Shown: piece by piece, positions 55,485-64,000 of the stretch
How positions within the stretch are numbered: position 1 is the stretch's first letter
Layout: each line of letters starts with the position of its first letter
From: AP-15 sp963787425
GTDB lineage: Bacteria; Pseudomonadota; Alphaproteobacteria; ATCC43930; CGMCC-115725
Length of the DNA stretch: 64,000 nt
Direction of reading: 5' to 3'
Assembly (NCBI GenBank): GCA_963787425.1
Contig: CAWBCV010000006.1
Span: forward strand, 62,001-126,000
Notes under the pieces: model-generated
What the model was told of the DNA's origin: nothing
The model's database searches: none
Seen by the model: the letters and a program-made list of their open reading frames with translations, nothing else
Program-made: the position numbers and the translations under genes

Positions 55485-56144
55485 TCAGCAGAACTCGAAC
55501 GCGGGCTTTGGTAAGAAGCCCGGCAGGAAAGGCGTACCGGCATCGAATATAACGCGATGCGCGAGCACTCCGCCAGTCCGTGTCGCCAAGGTCGCGCGAC
55601 CCACCGCATTGACGGGTTTGACGACCGCCAGAAGCCGACCGCCTTCGGCGAGCTGGGCGTTGATATCCGGCGGCGTCTCGACGACCGCTCCGCCGAACAG
55701 GATTACATCGTACGGAGCACGTGGCCGATAGCCCTCGTGCAATAGACCTTCGACGACACTTACCGACGCGATAGCGTGCTCGACGAGAGCAGCGCGTGCG
55801 CGCCGGGCCAGCTCGGGATCCTCTTCGAGAGCAAGGACACTCCGGGCGAGCGTCGCGGTCAGAGCCGCTTCGTATCCCGTTCCGGCACCGACGATCAGCG
55901 CGGCGTCCGTGCGGGCAATTGCTGCCTCCTGAAGCAGCCGGGCAGCGACCATCGGTTCCATCAGGTAGCGCCCGCCGCCGAGCGGCAAATCCTCATCGAT
56001 ATAGGCAACGGGGCGAAGGTGCTCGGGTACAAAAAGTTCGCGCCGTATGCTGGCGAAGGCGTTAAGCACTCGATCGTCAGTAACCTTGTTGGGTCGGAGC
56101 TGGCTCTCGAGCATGTGAGAGCGGGCAACTTCGAATACAGTCAT
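55485..56144 (-). CDS. pcm: Protein-L-isoaspartate O-methyltransferase family protein
   Basis: A 219-residue PCMT-like protein that may repair isoaspartyl residues. The N terminus has MLESQLRPNKVTDDRVLNAF, typical of the alphaproteobacterial subtype; YIDEDLPLGGGRYLMEPM follows; the SAM motif is ALIVGAGTGYEAALTATLA with VLALEEDPELARRA as the acidic loop, and YDVILFGGAVVETP corresponds to motif post-II. The usual Thr/Ser-rich substrate loop is weak, so true repair activity is uncertain. It is directly upstream of tolC, which is the usual place for this subtype. Confidence 0.87.
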   Translation of the reverse strand: MTVFEVARSHMLESQLRPNKVTDDRVLNAFASIRRELFVPEHLRPVAYIDEDLPLGGGRYLMEPMVAARLLQEAAIARTDAALIVGAGTGYEAALTATLARSVLALEEDPELARRARAALVEHAIASVSVVEGLLHEGYRPRAPYDVILFGGAVVETPPDINAQLAEGGRLLAVVKPVNAVGRATLATRTGGVLAHRVIFDAGTPFLPGFLPKPAFEFC

Positions 56145-56216
56145 CAGGCATCCGGTTCGTGTTGCGCGTTTATATCCGCCGCGTCCGGGAGGTACAATCG
56201 ATGGAACTAGCAACCG

Positions 56217-56726
56217 TCAGCACGAGAGGCGCTCGAGCTGCTGTTCGGAGGACAGCTGGGCCAGCAGTTGCGCCGCCGTGAGCCCCAGAACCTGGTGCTG
56301 CCAGTCCGGCGCGATTTCGGCAATCGGCATCAAAACGAACCGACGTTCGTGTAGTCTCGGGTGAGGCAGGACGAGCGACGTGTCGTTCATCAACTCGCCA
56401 TGATAATCGAGAATGTCGAGATCGAGGCTGCGCGGTGCGTTGGGTTTTCCGAGAACGCGTCCAAACTGCCGCTCTATCGCCTGCAGCACCACCAGCAGGT
56501 CCTTCGCTGCGAGTTCGGTCGCTATAGAGACAACCGCATTGACAAACCAGGGTTGGTCTGAGCGAGGCACCGGCTCTGTACGATACCATCCGGAGCGCGT
56601 CAGGATTTTGATGCGCTCCGCTTTTAAAGCCTCAAGCGCGGCGGACAGCGTGTCGCGTGGCGGACCAAACCGAGCGCTTTCCAGATTTCCGCCGATCCCG
56701 ATCAGAATCACGGGGGATTGCCTCAC
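56217..56726 (-). CDS. folK: Hydroxymethyldihydropterin pyrophosphokinase FolK
   Basis: Folate-pathway kinase that activates 6-hydroxymethyl-7,8-dihydropterin with ATP. The 169-residue protein has ILIGIGGNLESARFG, the RSGWYRTEPVPRSDQPWFVNAVV segment split over two strands, and the HPPK signature SLDLDILDYHGEL followed by LVLPHPRLHERRFVLMPI. The start is a GTG at 56726 (the ATG two bases upstream is out of frame); a longer frame to 56795 would run into the NYN gene leader. It is divergent from the NYN-domain gene. Confidence 0.92.
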   Translation of the reverse strand: MRQSPVILIGIGGNLESARFGPPRDTLSAALEALKAERIKILTRSGWYRTEPVPRSDQPWFVNAVVSIATELAAKDLLVVLQAIERQFGRVLGKPNAPRSLDLDILDYHGELMNDTSLVLPHPRLHERRFVLMPIAEIAPDWQHQVLGLTAAQLLAQLSSEQQLERLSC

Positions 56727-56803
56727 ATGGTCGCCGCTTGACCCAGAATGCGCAGTGTAAGACACTTCCGCTACATTATCCTTGTGAAGGAGCATTTTGT
56801 CAG

Positions 56804-57385
56804 ATGATTTTCTATCCGGAAGAGCGAATCGCCATTTTCATTGACGGGGCTAACCTCTATTCAGCCGCTAGGGGTCTCGCGTTCGACATAGACTATAGAC
56901 GGTTACTCGAATTGTTTAGCACGAAGGGACGGCTGATCCGGGCATTCTATTACACTGCCCTGGTAGAAGATCAAGAGTACTCGCCGATCAGGCCGCTTGT
57001 CGATTGGCTAGACTACAACGGCTACGCAATGGTCACCAAGCCGACGAAGGAGTTCACCGACGCAATGGGACGGCGGCGGATCAAGGGTAATATGGATATC
57101 GAGCTAGCAATCGACATGCTCGAAATGGCTTCGTACATCGACCACGCCATCCTGTTCTCAGGCGACGGCGATTTTCGAAGGCTCGTCGAAGCCGTGCAGC
57201 GTAAGGGAGTTCGCGTGTCGGTGGTTTCGACAATCCGATCGTCGCCGCCGATGGTTTCTGACGATCTGCGCCGCCAAGCGGACAATTTCATCGAACTTCA
57301 GGATCTCGCGCCGAACCTAATGCGCAACCATCAAACGCGAGAGGATGGGATCCGCGCACGTACCGAACCGGTGGACGACGCGTGA
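56804..57385 (+). CDS. NYN-domain (LabA/DUF88) protein
   Basis: A 193-residue PIN-like nuclease-fold protein. Acidic active-site residues are in AIFIDGANLYSAARG, KGNMDIELAIDMLEMA and AILFSGDGDFRRLVEAVQRKG, matching the LabA/DUF88 NYN domain (about 8-165). Related proteins process or bind RNA. The ATG at 56804 has AAGGAG 11 bases upstream. It is followed by the uracil-DNA glycosylase gene with a 4-base overlap (GTGA), so the two are cotranslated. Confidence 0.9.
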   Translation: MIFYPEERIAIFIDGANLYSAARGLAFDIDYRRLLELFSTKGRLIRAFYYTALVEDQEYSPIRPLVDWLDYNGYAMVTKPTKEFTDAMGRRRIKGNMDIELAIDMLEMASYIDHAILFSGDGDFRRLVEAVQRKGVRVSVVSTIRSSPPMVSDDLRRQADNFIELQDLAPNLMRNHQTREDGIRARTEPVDDA

Positions 57386-58086
57386 CTGCTCCTCCCCCGG
57401 GGGCTCAGCCGCCGCGGGACTGTCATCTCTGCCCACGCCTCGCGGCTTTCCGGGAGACCCAGGCGAGAGCCCACCCGGAGTGGTTCAATGGGCCGGTTCC
57501 GCCCTTTGGCGATGCCCAAGCCGAATTGCTGATTGTGGGCCTCGCCCCGGGTTTACGCGGCGCGAACCGGACGGGGCGCCCGTTTACCGGCGATTACGCC
57601 GGCGGCCTGCTCTATGGGACGTTGCGCAAGTACGGGTTCGCCGAGGGCGATTATGACGCCCGTCCGGACGATGGTCTCGAGCTCCGGCGCGTGCGTATCA
57701 CCAATGCTGTTCGCTGCGTGCCGCCGCAAAACAAGCCCGAACCGAGCGAGGTCGCGAACTGCCGTCGGTTTTTAGCCGCCGAGATCAGCGCTATGCCCCG
57801 GCTCCGTGCGATCCTGGCACTCGGCGCGATTGCACATCACGCGGTCCTCACGGCACTCGGCTTTCGCCGCGCATTATTCCCTTTCGAGCACGGGCGGCTG
57901 CATGGCTTGCTTTGCGGGCTGACGCTTGTCGACAGCTATCATTGCTCACGGCTCAACACTAATACGGGCAAGCTCAGCCCCGCAATGTTCGAAGCGATCT
58001 TCGCCCTGCTGAGCAGCCACCTCGATGCGCCGCAAAGTGGAGTAGCCTATCCCGAAACCGGGGTCGATTTGGAGATCCCGCCTTAG
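57382..58086 (+). CDS. Type-5 uracil-DNA glycosylase (UdgB-like)
   Basis: Iron-sulfur glycosylase that removes uracil or deaminated bases from DNA. The 234-residue protein has the N-terminal CHLCPRL pair, the catalytic-loop VGLAPGLRGANRTGRPFTGD, NAVRCVPPQNKPEPSE with a further Cys, a Cys in EVANCRRFL, and the C-terminal motif DSYHCSRLNTNTG, as in the family-5 (UdgB) branch. The start is a GTG at 57382 overlapping the stop of the NYN gene. Confidence 0.92.
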   Translation: MTAPPPGAQPPRDCHLCPRLAAFRETQARAHPEWFNGPVPPFGDAQAELLIVGLAPGLRGANRTGRPFTGDYAGGLLYGTLRKYGFAEGDYDARPDDGLELRRVRITNAVRCVPPQNKPEPSEVANCRRFLAAEISAMPRLRAILALGAIAHHAVLTALGFRRALFPFEHGRLHGLLCGLTLVDSYHCSRLNTNTGKLSPAMFEAIFALLSSHLDAPQSGVAYPETGVDLEIPP

Positions 58087-58547
58087 GTATTTCTCTCCCG
58101 TAGGATACGGGCCCGGCTACGCTGCCAATCCCGCTGCTTCTCAGCTTGACGCTTGTCCGCCTTGCGCTTTCCTCGGGCGAGACCGAGTTCAACCTTGGCC
58201 CGCCCTCGGTCGTTGAAGTAAATCGAAAGCGGCACGACCGTGATGCCGTCGCGCCGGATCGCGCCCAGCAATCGGTTCATCTGCTTACGGTGCAACAGCA
58301 GCTTTCGCGGTCGCCGCGGCTGATGATTGAAGTGAGCGGAGGCCGAATATTCAGGGATGTTCGCGTTGACCAAGTAAAGCTCGCCCGCGTCCTCGTCCGC
58401 ATAAGCCTCGGCGATGCTCGCCTGCCCCTGGCGCAGAACCTTCACCTCGGTGCCTTGCAGGACGACCCCCGCCTCTAACGTGTCCTCGATCAAGTAATCG
58501 TGGCGCGCCCGCCGATTTTGTGCGACATGTCGGTCGGTTGCCCGCAT
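58083..58547 (-). CDS. smpB: SsrA-binding protein SmpB
   Basis: Partner of tmRNA in ribosome rescue. The 154-residue protein shows ARHDYLIEDTLEAGVVLQGTEVK, then IAEAYADEDAGELYLVNANIPEY, HNHQPRRPRKLLLHRK-like sequence and the basic C-terminal tail ending RARILRERNT. The ATG at 58547 overlaps the dapA stop by one base (TAATG), so dapA and smpB are cotranslated. It converges with the glycosylase gene. The tmRNA gene is not in the window. Confidence 0.95.
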   Translation of the reverse strand: MRATDRHVAQNRRARHDYLIEDTLEAGVVLQGTEVKVLRQGQASIAEAYADEDAGELYLVNANIPEYSASAHFNHQPRRPRKLLLHRKQMNRLLGAIRRDGITVVPLSIYFNDRGRAKVELGLARGKRKADKRQAEKQRDWQRSRARILRERNT

Positions 58548-59425
58548 TAGTTGAGCAGACCGGCGCTCCGCATCGCCCTTTGCACCTTCTCCTGCGTCTC
58601 CGGCATGATTGCCCACAGCGGCTGTCGCACATCAGCGGTGCAGTGTCCGAGCAGAGACGCCGCATGCTTGACCGGCGCCGGGCTGGTTTCGGCAAACAGC
58701 GCATCGTGCAAGGGGATCAGACGCTGATTGATCTCGCGCACCGAGGCGAAATCGCCGCGCTGCCAGGCCTCATGCAATTCCGAGCAGAGTCGCGGCGCGA
58801 CGTTGGCAGTCACCGAGATGCAGCCGTCGCCGCCTTGGGCAAGGTAGGCGACCGCGGTGGCATCCTCTCCTGAAAGCAGACAGAAGCCCGCGCCGACATC
58901 GACCCGCATGCGCAACGGTCGGGCCAGGTCGTTGGTCGCATCCTTTACGCCGACGATGTTCGGCAATTTGGCGAGGCGCGCCATCGTCGCGTTCGTCATG
59001 TCGACCGATGAGCGACCCGGAATATTGTAAATAATAATCGGCAAATCGACGCAGTCGTGGATCGCCTTGAAGTGCTGATAAAGCCCTTCCTGTGTCGGTT
59101 TATTGTAATAGGGGCAGACGATCAGCGCGGCATCGGCGCCAGCCTCCTTTGCACGACGGGTCAACGCGATCGTGTGCTCGGTCGAGTTCGTGCCCGTTCC
59201 GGCAATGACCGGGACTCGCTTGGCTTTGGCGACTTCGACACACATGCCGATGAGCCGCTTTTGCTCGTCGTCTGCGAGAGCCGGCGATTCCCCGGTCGTG
59301 CCGCACGGCACCAATCCGTGCGTCCCCTGCTCGATCTGCCAGGCCACATGCTCCTGAAAGGCGCCCTCGTCCAGCTCATGGTCGCGAAACGGCGTGATCA
59401 GCGCGACGAGCGATCCCTTGAACAT
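58547..59425 (-). CDS. dapA: 4-Hydroxy-tetrahydrodipicolinate synthase DapA
   Basis: First committed enzyme of lysine and diaminopimelate synthesis; condenses pyruvate with aspartate semialdehyde. The 292-residue protein shows ALITPFRD, PCGTTGESPAL, the Tyr in YNIPGRSSVDM and the Schiff-base Lys in VGVKDATNDL. The ATG at 59425 is flanked by GGAGGAAA upstream. It overlaps smpB at its end and is divergent from the lytic transglycosylase gene; all three are a common alphaproteobacterial neighbourhood. Confidence 0.96.
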   Translation of the reverse strand: MFKGSLVALITPFRDHELDEGAFQEHVAWQIEQGTHGLVPCGTTGESPALADDEQKRLIGMCVEVAKAKRVPVIAGTGTNSTEHTIALTRRAKEAGADAALIVCPYYNKPTQEGLYQHFKAIHDCVDLPIIIYNIPGRSSVDMTNATMARLAKLPNIVGVKDATNDLARPLRMRVDVGAGFCLLSGEDATAVAYLAQGGDGCISVTANVAPRLCSELHEAWQRGDFASVREINQRLIPLHDALFAETSPAPVKHAASLLGHCTADVRQPLWAIMPETQEKVQRAMRSAGLLN

Positions 59426-59611
59426 CGTTTCCTCCGGGATTGCGGCATTGCCGAGCGACGATAGCCCTCGCGCGCATCGGCTTCAACAGCGCTCGAAACG
59501 ATACGTCGTGCGCGGCACTCGGGGTGCGTTTGGCGTCGGACTTGCCCCGGTGCCAGAAAAACAGTAAGAGAACTTTGTCTCATCTTTGATTCAGCCAAGG
59601 AGCCGCCGACC

Positions 59612-61720
59612 TTGCCGCCGATCGTCTGCGGAAGCCTGTCGATTGTTTTAATCATCTTGGCGCTGGGCTCACCGGCATCTGCTGCCGAAACGTTGCCGGC
59701 TGCCGATCTCGATGCGATGCGCGCGTCATTTGCGGCCGCGCAGAGCGGCGACTGGACCCGCGCCTACGCCGGCGCGTCGGCGATAACCGACCCGCTGCCG
59801 ATGAAAATGTTGCACTGGATGGACTATGCCCGACCGGGTGCTCCGGGCCGGTTTCCCGACATCTCTGAGTTCATCGAACGGAACCCGGATTGGCCGGCAC
59901 AGAAGGCCCTGCGCAAACATGCCGAGGAGGCCTTGGCCGGCGAATCGGATGCGGTTGCCGCCGATTGGTTCAAACGCCATCCGCCGGTAAGCGCCACCGG
60001 CAAGCTCCGCGAAGCGGAGATAATGATGAATCCGGGCGATCTCGAAGGCGGGCCGGCCGCGCTGCGGGCGCTCTGGATCGCAGCGGATTTCGGCCCACTC
60101 GACGAAAAGAATTTTCTGGGCCGGCACGCCTCTTCGCTGCGGCCCGAGGACCACGTGCAGCGGATTGATCGGCTGTTGTGGGACGGGCAGACTGAGGCGG
60201 CGCACCGCATGTTGCCGCTGGTGCCGCCCAACTATCGTCTGCTGGCCGAGGCGCGCCTGGCGCTCGCAGCGCAAGCCGCGAAAGCCGAGGCGCTCGTCGC
60301 GCGGGTTCCGCCGCAACTGCGCTCGGACCCGGGGCTTATCTTTGAGCAGCTCCGCTGGCGCCGCAAAAAGGACATGACCGATGCCGCTGTCCAAATTTTG
60401 CTCGCTCAGCCCAACGACCTCGTTCGCCCGGCAGCATGGTGGGCGGAACGGCAAGCGATTGCCCGGCGAGTCCTCGCCGGCGGCAACGCCGAGCTTGCCT
60501 ATCAGCTCGTCCAGCAGCATGGGCTGATCGAAGGAAACGCGTTCTCCGAAGCCCAGTTCCTCTTGGGCTATATTGCGCTGCGCTATATGAAGCAGCCGGC
60601 GCTCGCCTTCGAGCACTTCTCGCGCATCCTGACGCGGGTCGACACACCTTACGCCAAGGCGCGAGCCGGGTATTGGGGGGGACGGGCCGCCGAAGCGCAA
60701 GGCAAATCCGACCTTGCGGCGAAATGGTACGCCGCCGGGGCCGATCACATGGCCACCTTCTATGGGCAGCTCGCCGCCCATCAACTCGGGCACGACGCGC
60801 CACCGCGGCCGGTGCCGGAGCCAGTACCCGACGATGCGGATCGGGCTCAGTTCGACACGGACGAAGTGGTTCGCGCCGCCCGGATTTTCTTCGATCTCGG
60901 CGACGCACCCCATGGCAAGGCTTTTCTCCTTCACCTGGCCGACAATGCCAAGACCCCGGCAAAGTTCGGGATGCTCGCGAACCTCGCCGAAATCAGTGGG
61001 CGCATCGATCTCGCGATCGCGGTGGCTAAGCGAGCGATCGAAGCCGGAACTCCGCTGATGATCCATGGCTACCCGGTCACGATGATACCGGATGGCGGTA
61101 CGGCCGAACATTCGCTGCTGTTCGCGATCATGCGGCAGGAAAGCGCATTCGAGCGCGACGCCGTCAGCCGGGTGGGGGCGCGGGGATTGATGCAGCTGAT
61201 GCCGGCAACCGCGAGCTTCATTGCCAACAAGATGCAGCTGCCGTTCTCGGCCGACCGGCTGACCGCGGACGGGATTTACAATGTGCTGATCGGGCGCGCT
61301 TATCTCGAAACCTTGATCGACGATTTCGGCGGCTCTTATGCGCTGGCAATCGCCTCCTACAACGCCGGCCCGAGCCGGGTGCGGCAATGGATTCACGATT
61401 ACGGCGATCCCCGCGGCGGCAACATCGACATGGTGGACTGGATCGAGATGATCCCGATCAACGAGACGCGAAATTACGTTCAGCGCGTCCTCGAAAACCT
61501 GCAAATCTACCGTGGCCAAGTCGGTCGTGATTTCGGCCTTTTCGCTCGCCAGCGATCTTGCCCGCTGAATGACAGATTGGGGCTGCGCGTTGCTCGAACG
61601 CGCCCCTCGCTGATAAAACTGCGGCGATCTGAGCCCAAGGAGGGATGCCGTGGCAGAGAGAGCACCATTTCTGAGCACAGCCTATGGCGCTTACCACCAT
61701 CGCGAGCGGCCGGCGGATGA
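59612..61720 (+). CDS. Soluble lytic murein transglycosylase
   Basis: Periplasmic enzyme that cleaves peptidoglycan to anhydromuropeptides. A signal peptide (about 1-24, ending ASAAE) precedes a long superhelical TPR-like domain (about 30-480) and the SLT domain, with the catalytic Glu in AIMRQESAFERDA, then SRVGARGLMQLMPATA, ASYNAGPSRVRQW and NETRNYVQRVLENLQIY. The last 45 or so residues after LQIYRGQVG are not family-like and run 71 bases into the dioxygenase gene, so the real end was probably near 61560-61600 and was lost by a base change or indel. The TTG start at 59612 has AAGGAG nine bases upstream. Confidence 0.9.
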   Translation: MPPIVCGSLSIVLIILALGSPASAAETLPAADLDAMRASFAAAQSGDWTRAYAGASAITDPLPMKMLHWMDYARPGAPGRFPDISEFIERNPDWPAQKALRKHAEEALAGESDAVAADWFKRHPPVSATGKLREAEIMMNPGDLEGGPAALRALWIAADFGPLDEKNFLGRHASSLRPEDHVQRIDRLLWDGQTEAAHRMLPLVPPNYRLLAEARLALAAQAAKAEALVARVPPQLRSDPGLIFEQLRWRRKKDMTDAAVQILLAQPNDLVRPAAWWAERQAIARRVLAGGNAELAYQLVQQHGLIEGNAFSEAQFLLGYIALRYMKQPALAFEHFSRILTRVDTPYAKARAGYWGGRAAEAQGKSDLAAKWYAAGADHMATFYGQLAAHQLGHDAPPRPVPEPVPDDADRAQFDTDEVVRAARIFFDLGDAPHGKAFLLHLADNAKTPAKFGMLANLAEISGRIDLAIAVAKRAIEAGTPLMIHGYPVTMIPDGGTAEHSLLFAIMRQESAFERDAVSRVGARGLMQLMPATASFIANKMQLPFSADRLTADGIYNVLIGRAYLETLIDDFGGSYALAIASYNAGPSRVRQWIHDYGDPRGGNIDMVDWIEMIPINETRNYVQRVLENLQIYRGQVGRDFGLFARQRSCPLNDRLGLRVARTRPSLIKLRRSEPKEGCRGRESTISEHSLWRLPPSRAAGG

Positions 61721-62913
61721 CGAAGAGCTCACTCGCGTCGGCCCCGGCACGCCCTGCGGCGAGTATCTGCGGCGCTTCTGGCAGCCGGTCGTCCTGTCCG
61801 AGAAGTTGCGCGACCTGCCGCGGCGCCTGCGCATCATGGGCGAGGATCTCGTGGCCTTCCGCGACCGCGGCGGAGCGGTGGGCCTTCTCGAGCTGCATTG
61901 TCCGCATCGCGGGACTTCGCTCGAATTCGGCCTGATCTCCGAGAAGGGGATCCGCTGCTGCTATCACGGCTGGCTGTTCGATGTCGACGGCACGATCCTT
62001 GAGACCCCGGGAGAGCCGGCCGACAGCACCTTGAAGGACCGTCTCTTCCACGGCGCCTATCCGGCGCGCGAATATCAAGGTTTGGTCTTCGCCTACATGG
62101 GCCCGCCGGACAAAAAGCCCGATTTCCCGATCCTCGACACCTATGACCTGCCCGGCTACCGGATGGTCGCCCGCGAACCTACGGTGTGGGAGTGCAACTG
62201 GCTGCAGGTCAAGGAAAACAGTATGGACCCGGCGCATCTCGCATTCCTCCACACGCTTCCCGGCAGCCAGGGGTTTACCGAGGATCTCGGGGCGCTCGGC
62301 GAATGGGATTGGATGGAGACCCCGGTCGGCATGGTCTACATCGACACCCGCCGGCAAGGCGACCGCGTCTGGGTGCGGGTCGCCGACTTCATTCCTCCAA
62401 ATATTCACCAATTTCCCCCGAACGCCGACCCGATGGCCAAGCGCATGGTGATCAACCGCCCGGCGGCCACGACATGGGCGGTCCCACTCGACGACACCCA
62501 CACGATGCAGATCGGCTTCTACCGTGCGCCCGAGGGCCAGGAGCCGCGGCGGGGTGCGGGCTTCGGGCAGGATGCGAGCCGGACCTATAAAGACCGGCAG
62601 CGGGTCCCGGGCGATTACGACGCGCAAGTCAGCATCCATCGGCGGCATTTCCCGGCACGGTCTCGAACACCTCGCCTCCACCGACCGGGGCGTGATCATG
62701 ATGCGCAACATGATCCGGCAGGGTATCCGGTCAGTGCAGGACGGCGCCGACCCGCCGAATCCCGGCATGGTGAATGGCGCGGCAATCGCGACCTATGCCC
62801 ATGACCGGGTGGTGCCGGGCATTCTCCCCGCGGCAAGCCCGGAAGAAGACAGCCGGCTCTTGCGCGAGGTTGCGCGGAACGTCGTCGCAGAGATGGTGGG
62901 AACCGGTTCCTAA
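61650..62913 (+). CDS. Rieske ring-hydroxylating dioxygenase, large subunit (frameshifted)
   Basis: Aromatic-ring or N/O-demethylating oxygenase, phthalate-4,5-dioxygenase-like. The Rieske cluster site is HCPHRGTSLEFG and IRCCYHGWLFDVDG; the mononuclear iron site is in KENSMDPAHLAFLHTL. The frame is intact to about 62630; one extra base (about 62630-62640) breaks it and the reading resumes as HGLEHLASTDRGVIMMRNMI, RQGIRSVQDGADPPNPGM and ends VAEMVGTGS at 62913. The start is a GTG at 61650 with AAGGAGG six bases upstream. No reductase gene is in view. Confidence 0.87.
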
Positions 62914-62915
62914 AG

Positions 62916-62954
62916 GCCCCTTCTCCCTCTCCGCCCCCGAGCGCGGAAAGGGGC
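62916..62954. terminator. Possible bidirectional hairpin terminator
   Basis: GCCCCTT at 62916-62922 pairs with AAGGGGC at 62948-62954, and TCCGC (62930-62934) with GCGGA (62943-62947) inside it. The hairpin lies between the convergent dioxygenase and deacylase genes. The following bases (TGTTTCC) contain only a short T-run. Confidence 0.4.
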
Positions 62955-62970
62955 TGTTTCCGGAGGCTGA

Positions 62971-64000
62971 TCAGCGGCCCTCCGCCTGCATCTGCTGCCG
63001 GCGCAGCGCGCGGCCCGGGCGCTCGCCTGTGGGCTTGCCCTCACTCCACACCGGGCGCCCATTGACGAAGACGTGCTCGATGCCGGCGGCGGGTGTCATC
63101 GGCGCTTCGAAGGTCGCACGGTCGGCAATAGTCGCCGGGTCGAAGACGGTGACGTCGGCATAGGCCCCAGCGGCGAGCGTGCCGCGGCCGGCCAGGCCGA
63201 ACCGGGCTGCGGAAAGGCCGGTCATGCGGCGCACGGCCTCCTCGATTCCGAAAAGCCCGAGGTCGCGGCTGTAATGGCCGAGAACGCGCGGGAATGCGCC
63301 CCACAACCGCGGGTGCGGGTGGGAATCGTGCGGCAACCCGTCGGACCCGATCATCGTGTGCTCGAAGCGCAGCACCCGCTGCACATCGGCCTCGTCCATC
63401 GTCCAATACACCGCCCCCGCCGGTTGCAGCCTATCGACCGCCTCCTTCTCGCCGACACCCCAATCGGCGGCAATCGCCGAAAGCTCGCGGCCGGCCTGTT
63501 CGGGCGCGCTCTTCGACCAGGTGACGAGCACCTTTAGGGACCTCTCGGCCTGCGCCGCACTGAGCACGGTCGAGGAGGCTATGTACGGATAAGCATCGAG
63601 CCCGACTTCCTGACGCGCGATCGCCGCGGCAATCACGGGCAGAGTCTCGGCGGTGCGTCCGAAATTTTCGCGCCCGATCGTCTTGTGGTGCGAGATCACA
63701 ACCGGCACGCCGGCCGTGCGCCCTGCGGCGAAGCTCTCTTCGAGGCTGTCGAGAACGGCGGCGCCCTCGTTGCGCATATGCGTCGTGTAGAGCGCCCCGG
63801 CGGGGCGCAGCAATCGGGCCAAGGCCTCGATCTCGGCGGGCGGCGCGCCCGCGGCAGGCGCGTAGGCGAGGCCGCTCGACATGCCGACCGCGCCGGCGTC
63901 GAGCGCTTCCTGCAGCCGCTCGCACATCTGTGCCAGCTCGGCGTCATCGGCCGGCCGGTCGAGCGAACTCATCGCTCCGACCCGCAAGGTCGAATGGCCG
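62971..64000 (-). CDS. N-acyl-D-amino-acid deacylase family amidohydrolase, 5' end off the window
   Basis: The C-terminal 343 residues of a D-aminoacylase-like amidohydrolase. The visible part starts GHSTLRVGAMSSLDRPADD; then GAVGMSSGLAYAP, the metal-site THMRNEG, VISHHKTIGRENFG and SDGLPHDSHPHPRLWGAFPRVL, and the C-terminal GRGTLAAGAYADVTVFDPATI with VFVNGRPVWSEG. The metal-binding Cys and the HxH of the N terminus lie beyond the right edge. The frame continues through 64000 without a stop, so any start visible here is not the true one. Confidence 0.92.
   Translation of the reverse strand, partial: GHSTLRVGAMSSLDRPADDAELAQMCERLQEALDAGAVGMSSGLAYAPAAGAPPAEIEALARLLRPAGALYTTHMRNEGAAVLDSLEESFAAGRTAGVPVVISHHKTIGRENFGRTAETLPVIAAAIARQEVGLDAYPYIASSTVLSAAQAERSLKVLVTWSKSAPEQAGRELSAIAADWGVGEKEAVDRLQPAGAVYWTMDEADVQRVLRFEHTMIGSDGLPHDSHPHPRLWGAFPRVLGHYSRDLGLFGIEEAVRRMTGLSAARFGLAGRGTLAAGAYADVTVFDPATIADRATFEAPMTPAAGIEHVFVNGRPVWSEGKPTGERPGRALRRQQMQAEGR

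Overview
The window is high-GC DNA from an alphaproteobacterium. This rests on genes largely confined to that class: sciP (DUF1153), a CckA-type hybrid kinase, a PopZ/DUF2497 protein beside valS, a DksA form that has lost most zinc-finger cysteines, and a recA promoter with a direct repeat at the spacing of the alphaproteobacterial LexA box. A Rhodospirillales-like lineage is my best guess, but the order cannot be fixed from these bases alone.

Layout. 0-8 kb: the membrane quality-control operon hflK-hflC-DUF2065-degP (minus strand, degP cut by the window edge), a divergent mrp/apbC, an orphan TAXI lipoprotein with a Tat-exported DUF6134 protein, and a decayed second copy of mrp. 8-13 kb: a minus-strand set of heparinase II/III-like protein, an unrecognised 397-aa protein and thyX, then an ISAs1 transposase remnant. 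13-18 kb: cell-cycle and stress core with sciP, dksA, cckA (split by one extra base) and recA, then an LdtR-like MarR regulator. 18-24 kb: a ruined sensor kinase, a large CACHE-HAMP-kinase-REC-REC-Hpt hybrid and a coupled EAL protein. 24-34 kb: accessory genes (MFS exporter, haem-oxygenase-like protein, alcohol dehydrogenase, outer-membrane protein, tRNA-Phe with a copy of its 3' end 0.7 kb downstream, HAD phosphatase, SDR, methyltransferase, a deleted IS4-type element, an esterase). 34-46 kb: a catabolic-looking block (cupin, HTH-citrate synthase, two-subunit TPP enzyme, CoA-transferase, MFS, enoyl-CoA hydratase, polysaccharide deacetylase, DUF5681, pyruvate dehydrogenase/transketolase-like protein). 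46-62 kb: conserved core (erpA, xthA, a double-RCK potassium channel, KamA-type radical SAM enzyme, valS, popZ, tolC, pcm, folK, NYN protein, uracil-DNA glycosylase, smpB, dapA, lytic transglycosylase). 62-64 kb: a Rieske dioxygenase and an N-acyl-D-amino-acid deacylase that runs off the edge.

How the parts work together. sciP, cckA and popZ belong to the CtrA cell-cycle network, and a TTAA-N7-CTAA motif sits just upstream of sciP as expected for a CtrA target. hflKC, DUF2065 and degP form an envelope proteolysis unit. The 36-42 kb genes read as uptake and CoA-dependent breakdown of a small organic acid, with the substrate unknown.

Caution. At least ten conserved genes (cckA, citrate synthase, CoA-transferase, deacetylase, transketolase-like, potassium channel, KamA, valS, dioxygenase, a coiled-coil protein) carry single-base frameshifts, mostly one extra base, concentrated between 35 and 63 kb. 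valS is normally essential, so consensus errors are the simplest explanation. The true decay events (mrp copy, ISAs1, sensor-kinase ruin, deleted IS4 element) look different because they carry large deletions or many lesions. I found no CRISPR array, prophage or recognised defence system, and nothing I would call a new biological system with confidence. The best leads are the unknown protein coupled to thyX, the haem-oxygenase-like protein beside an exporter, and the possible tRNA-Phe attachment site.
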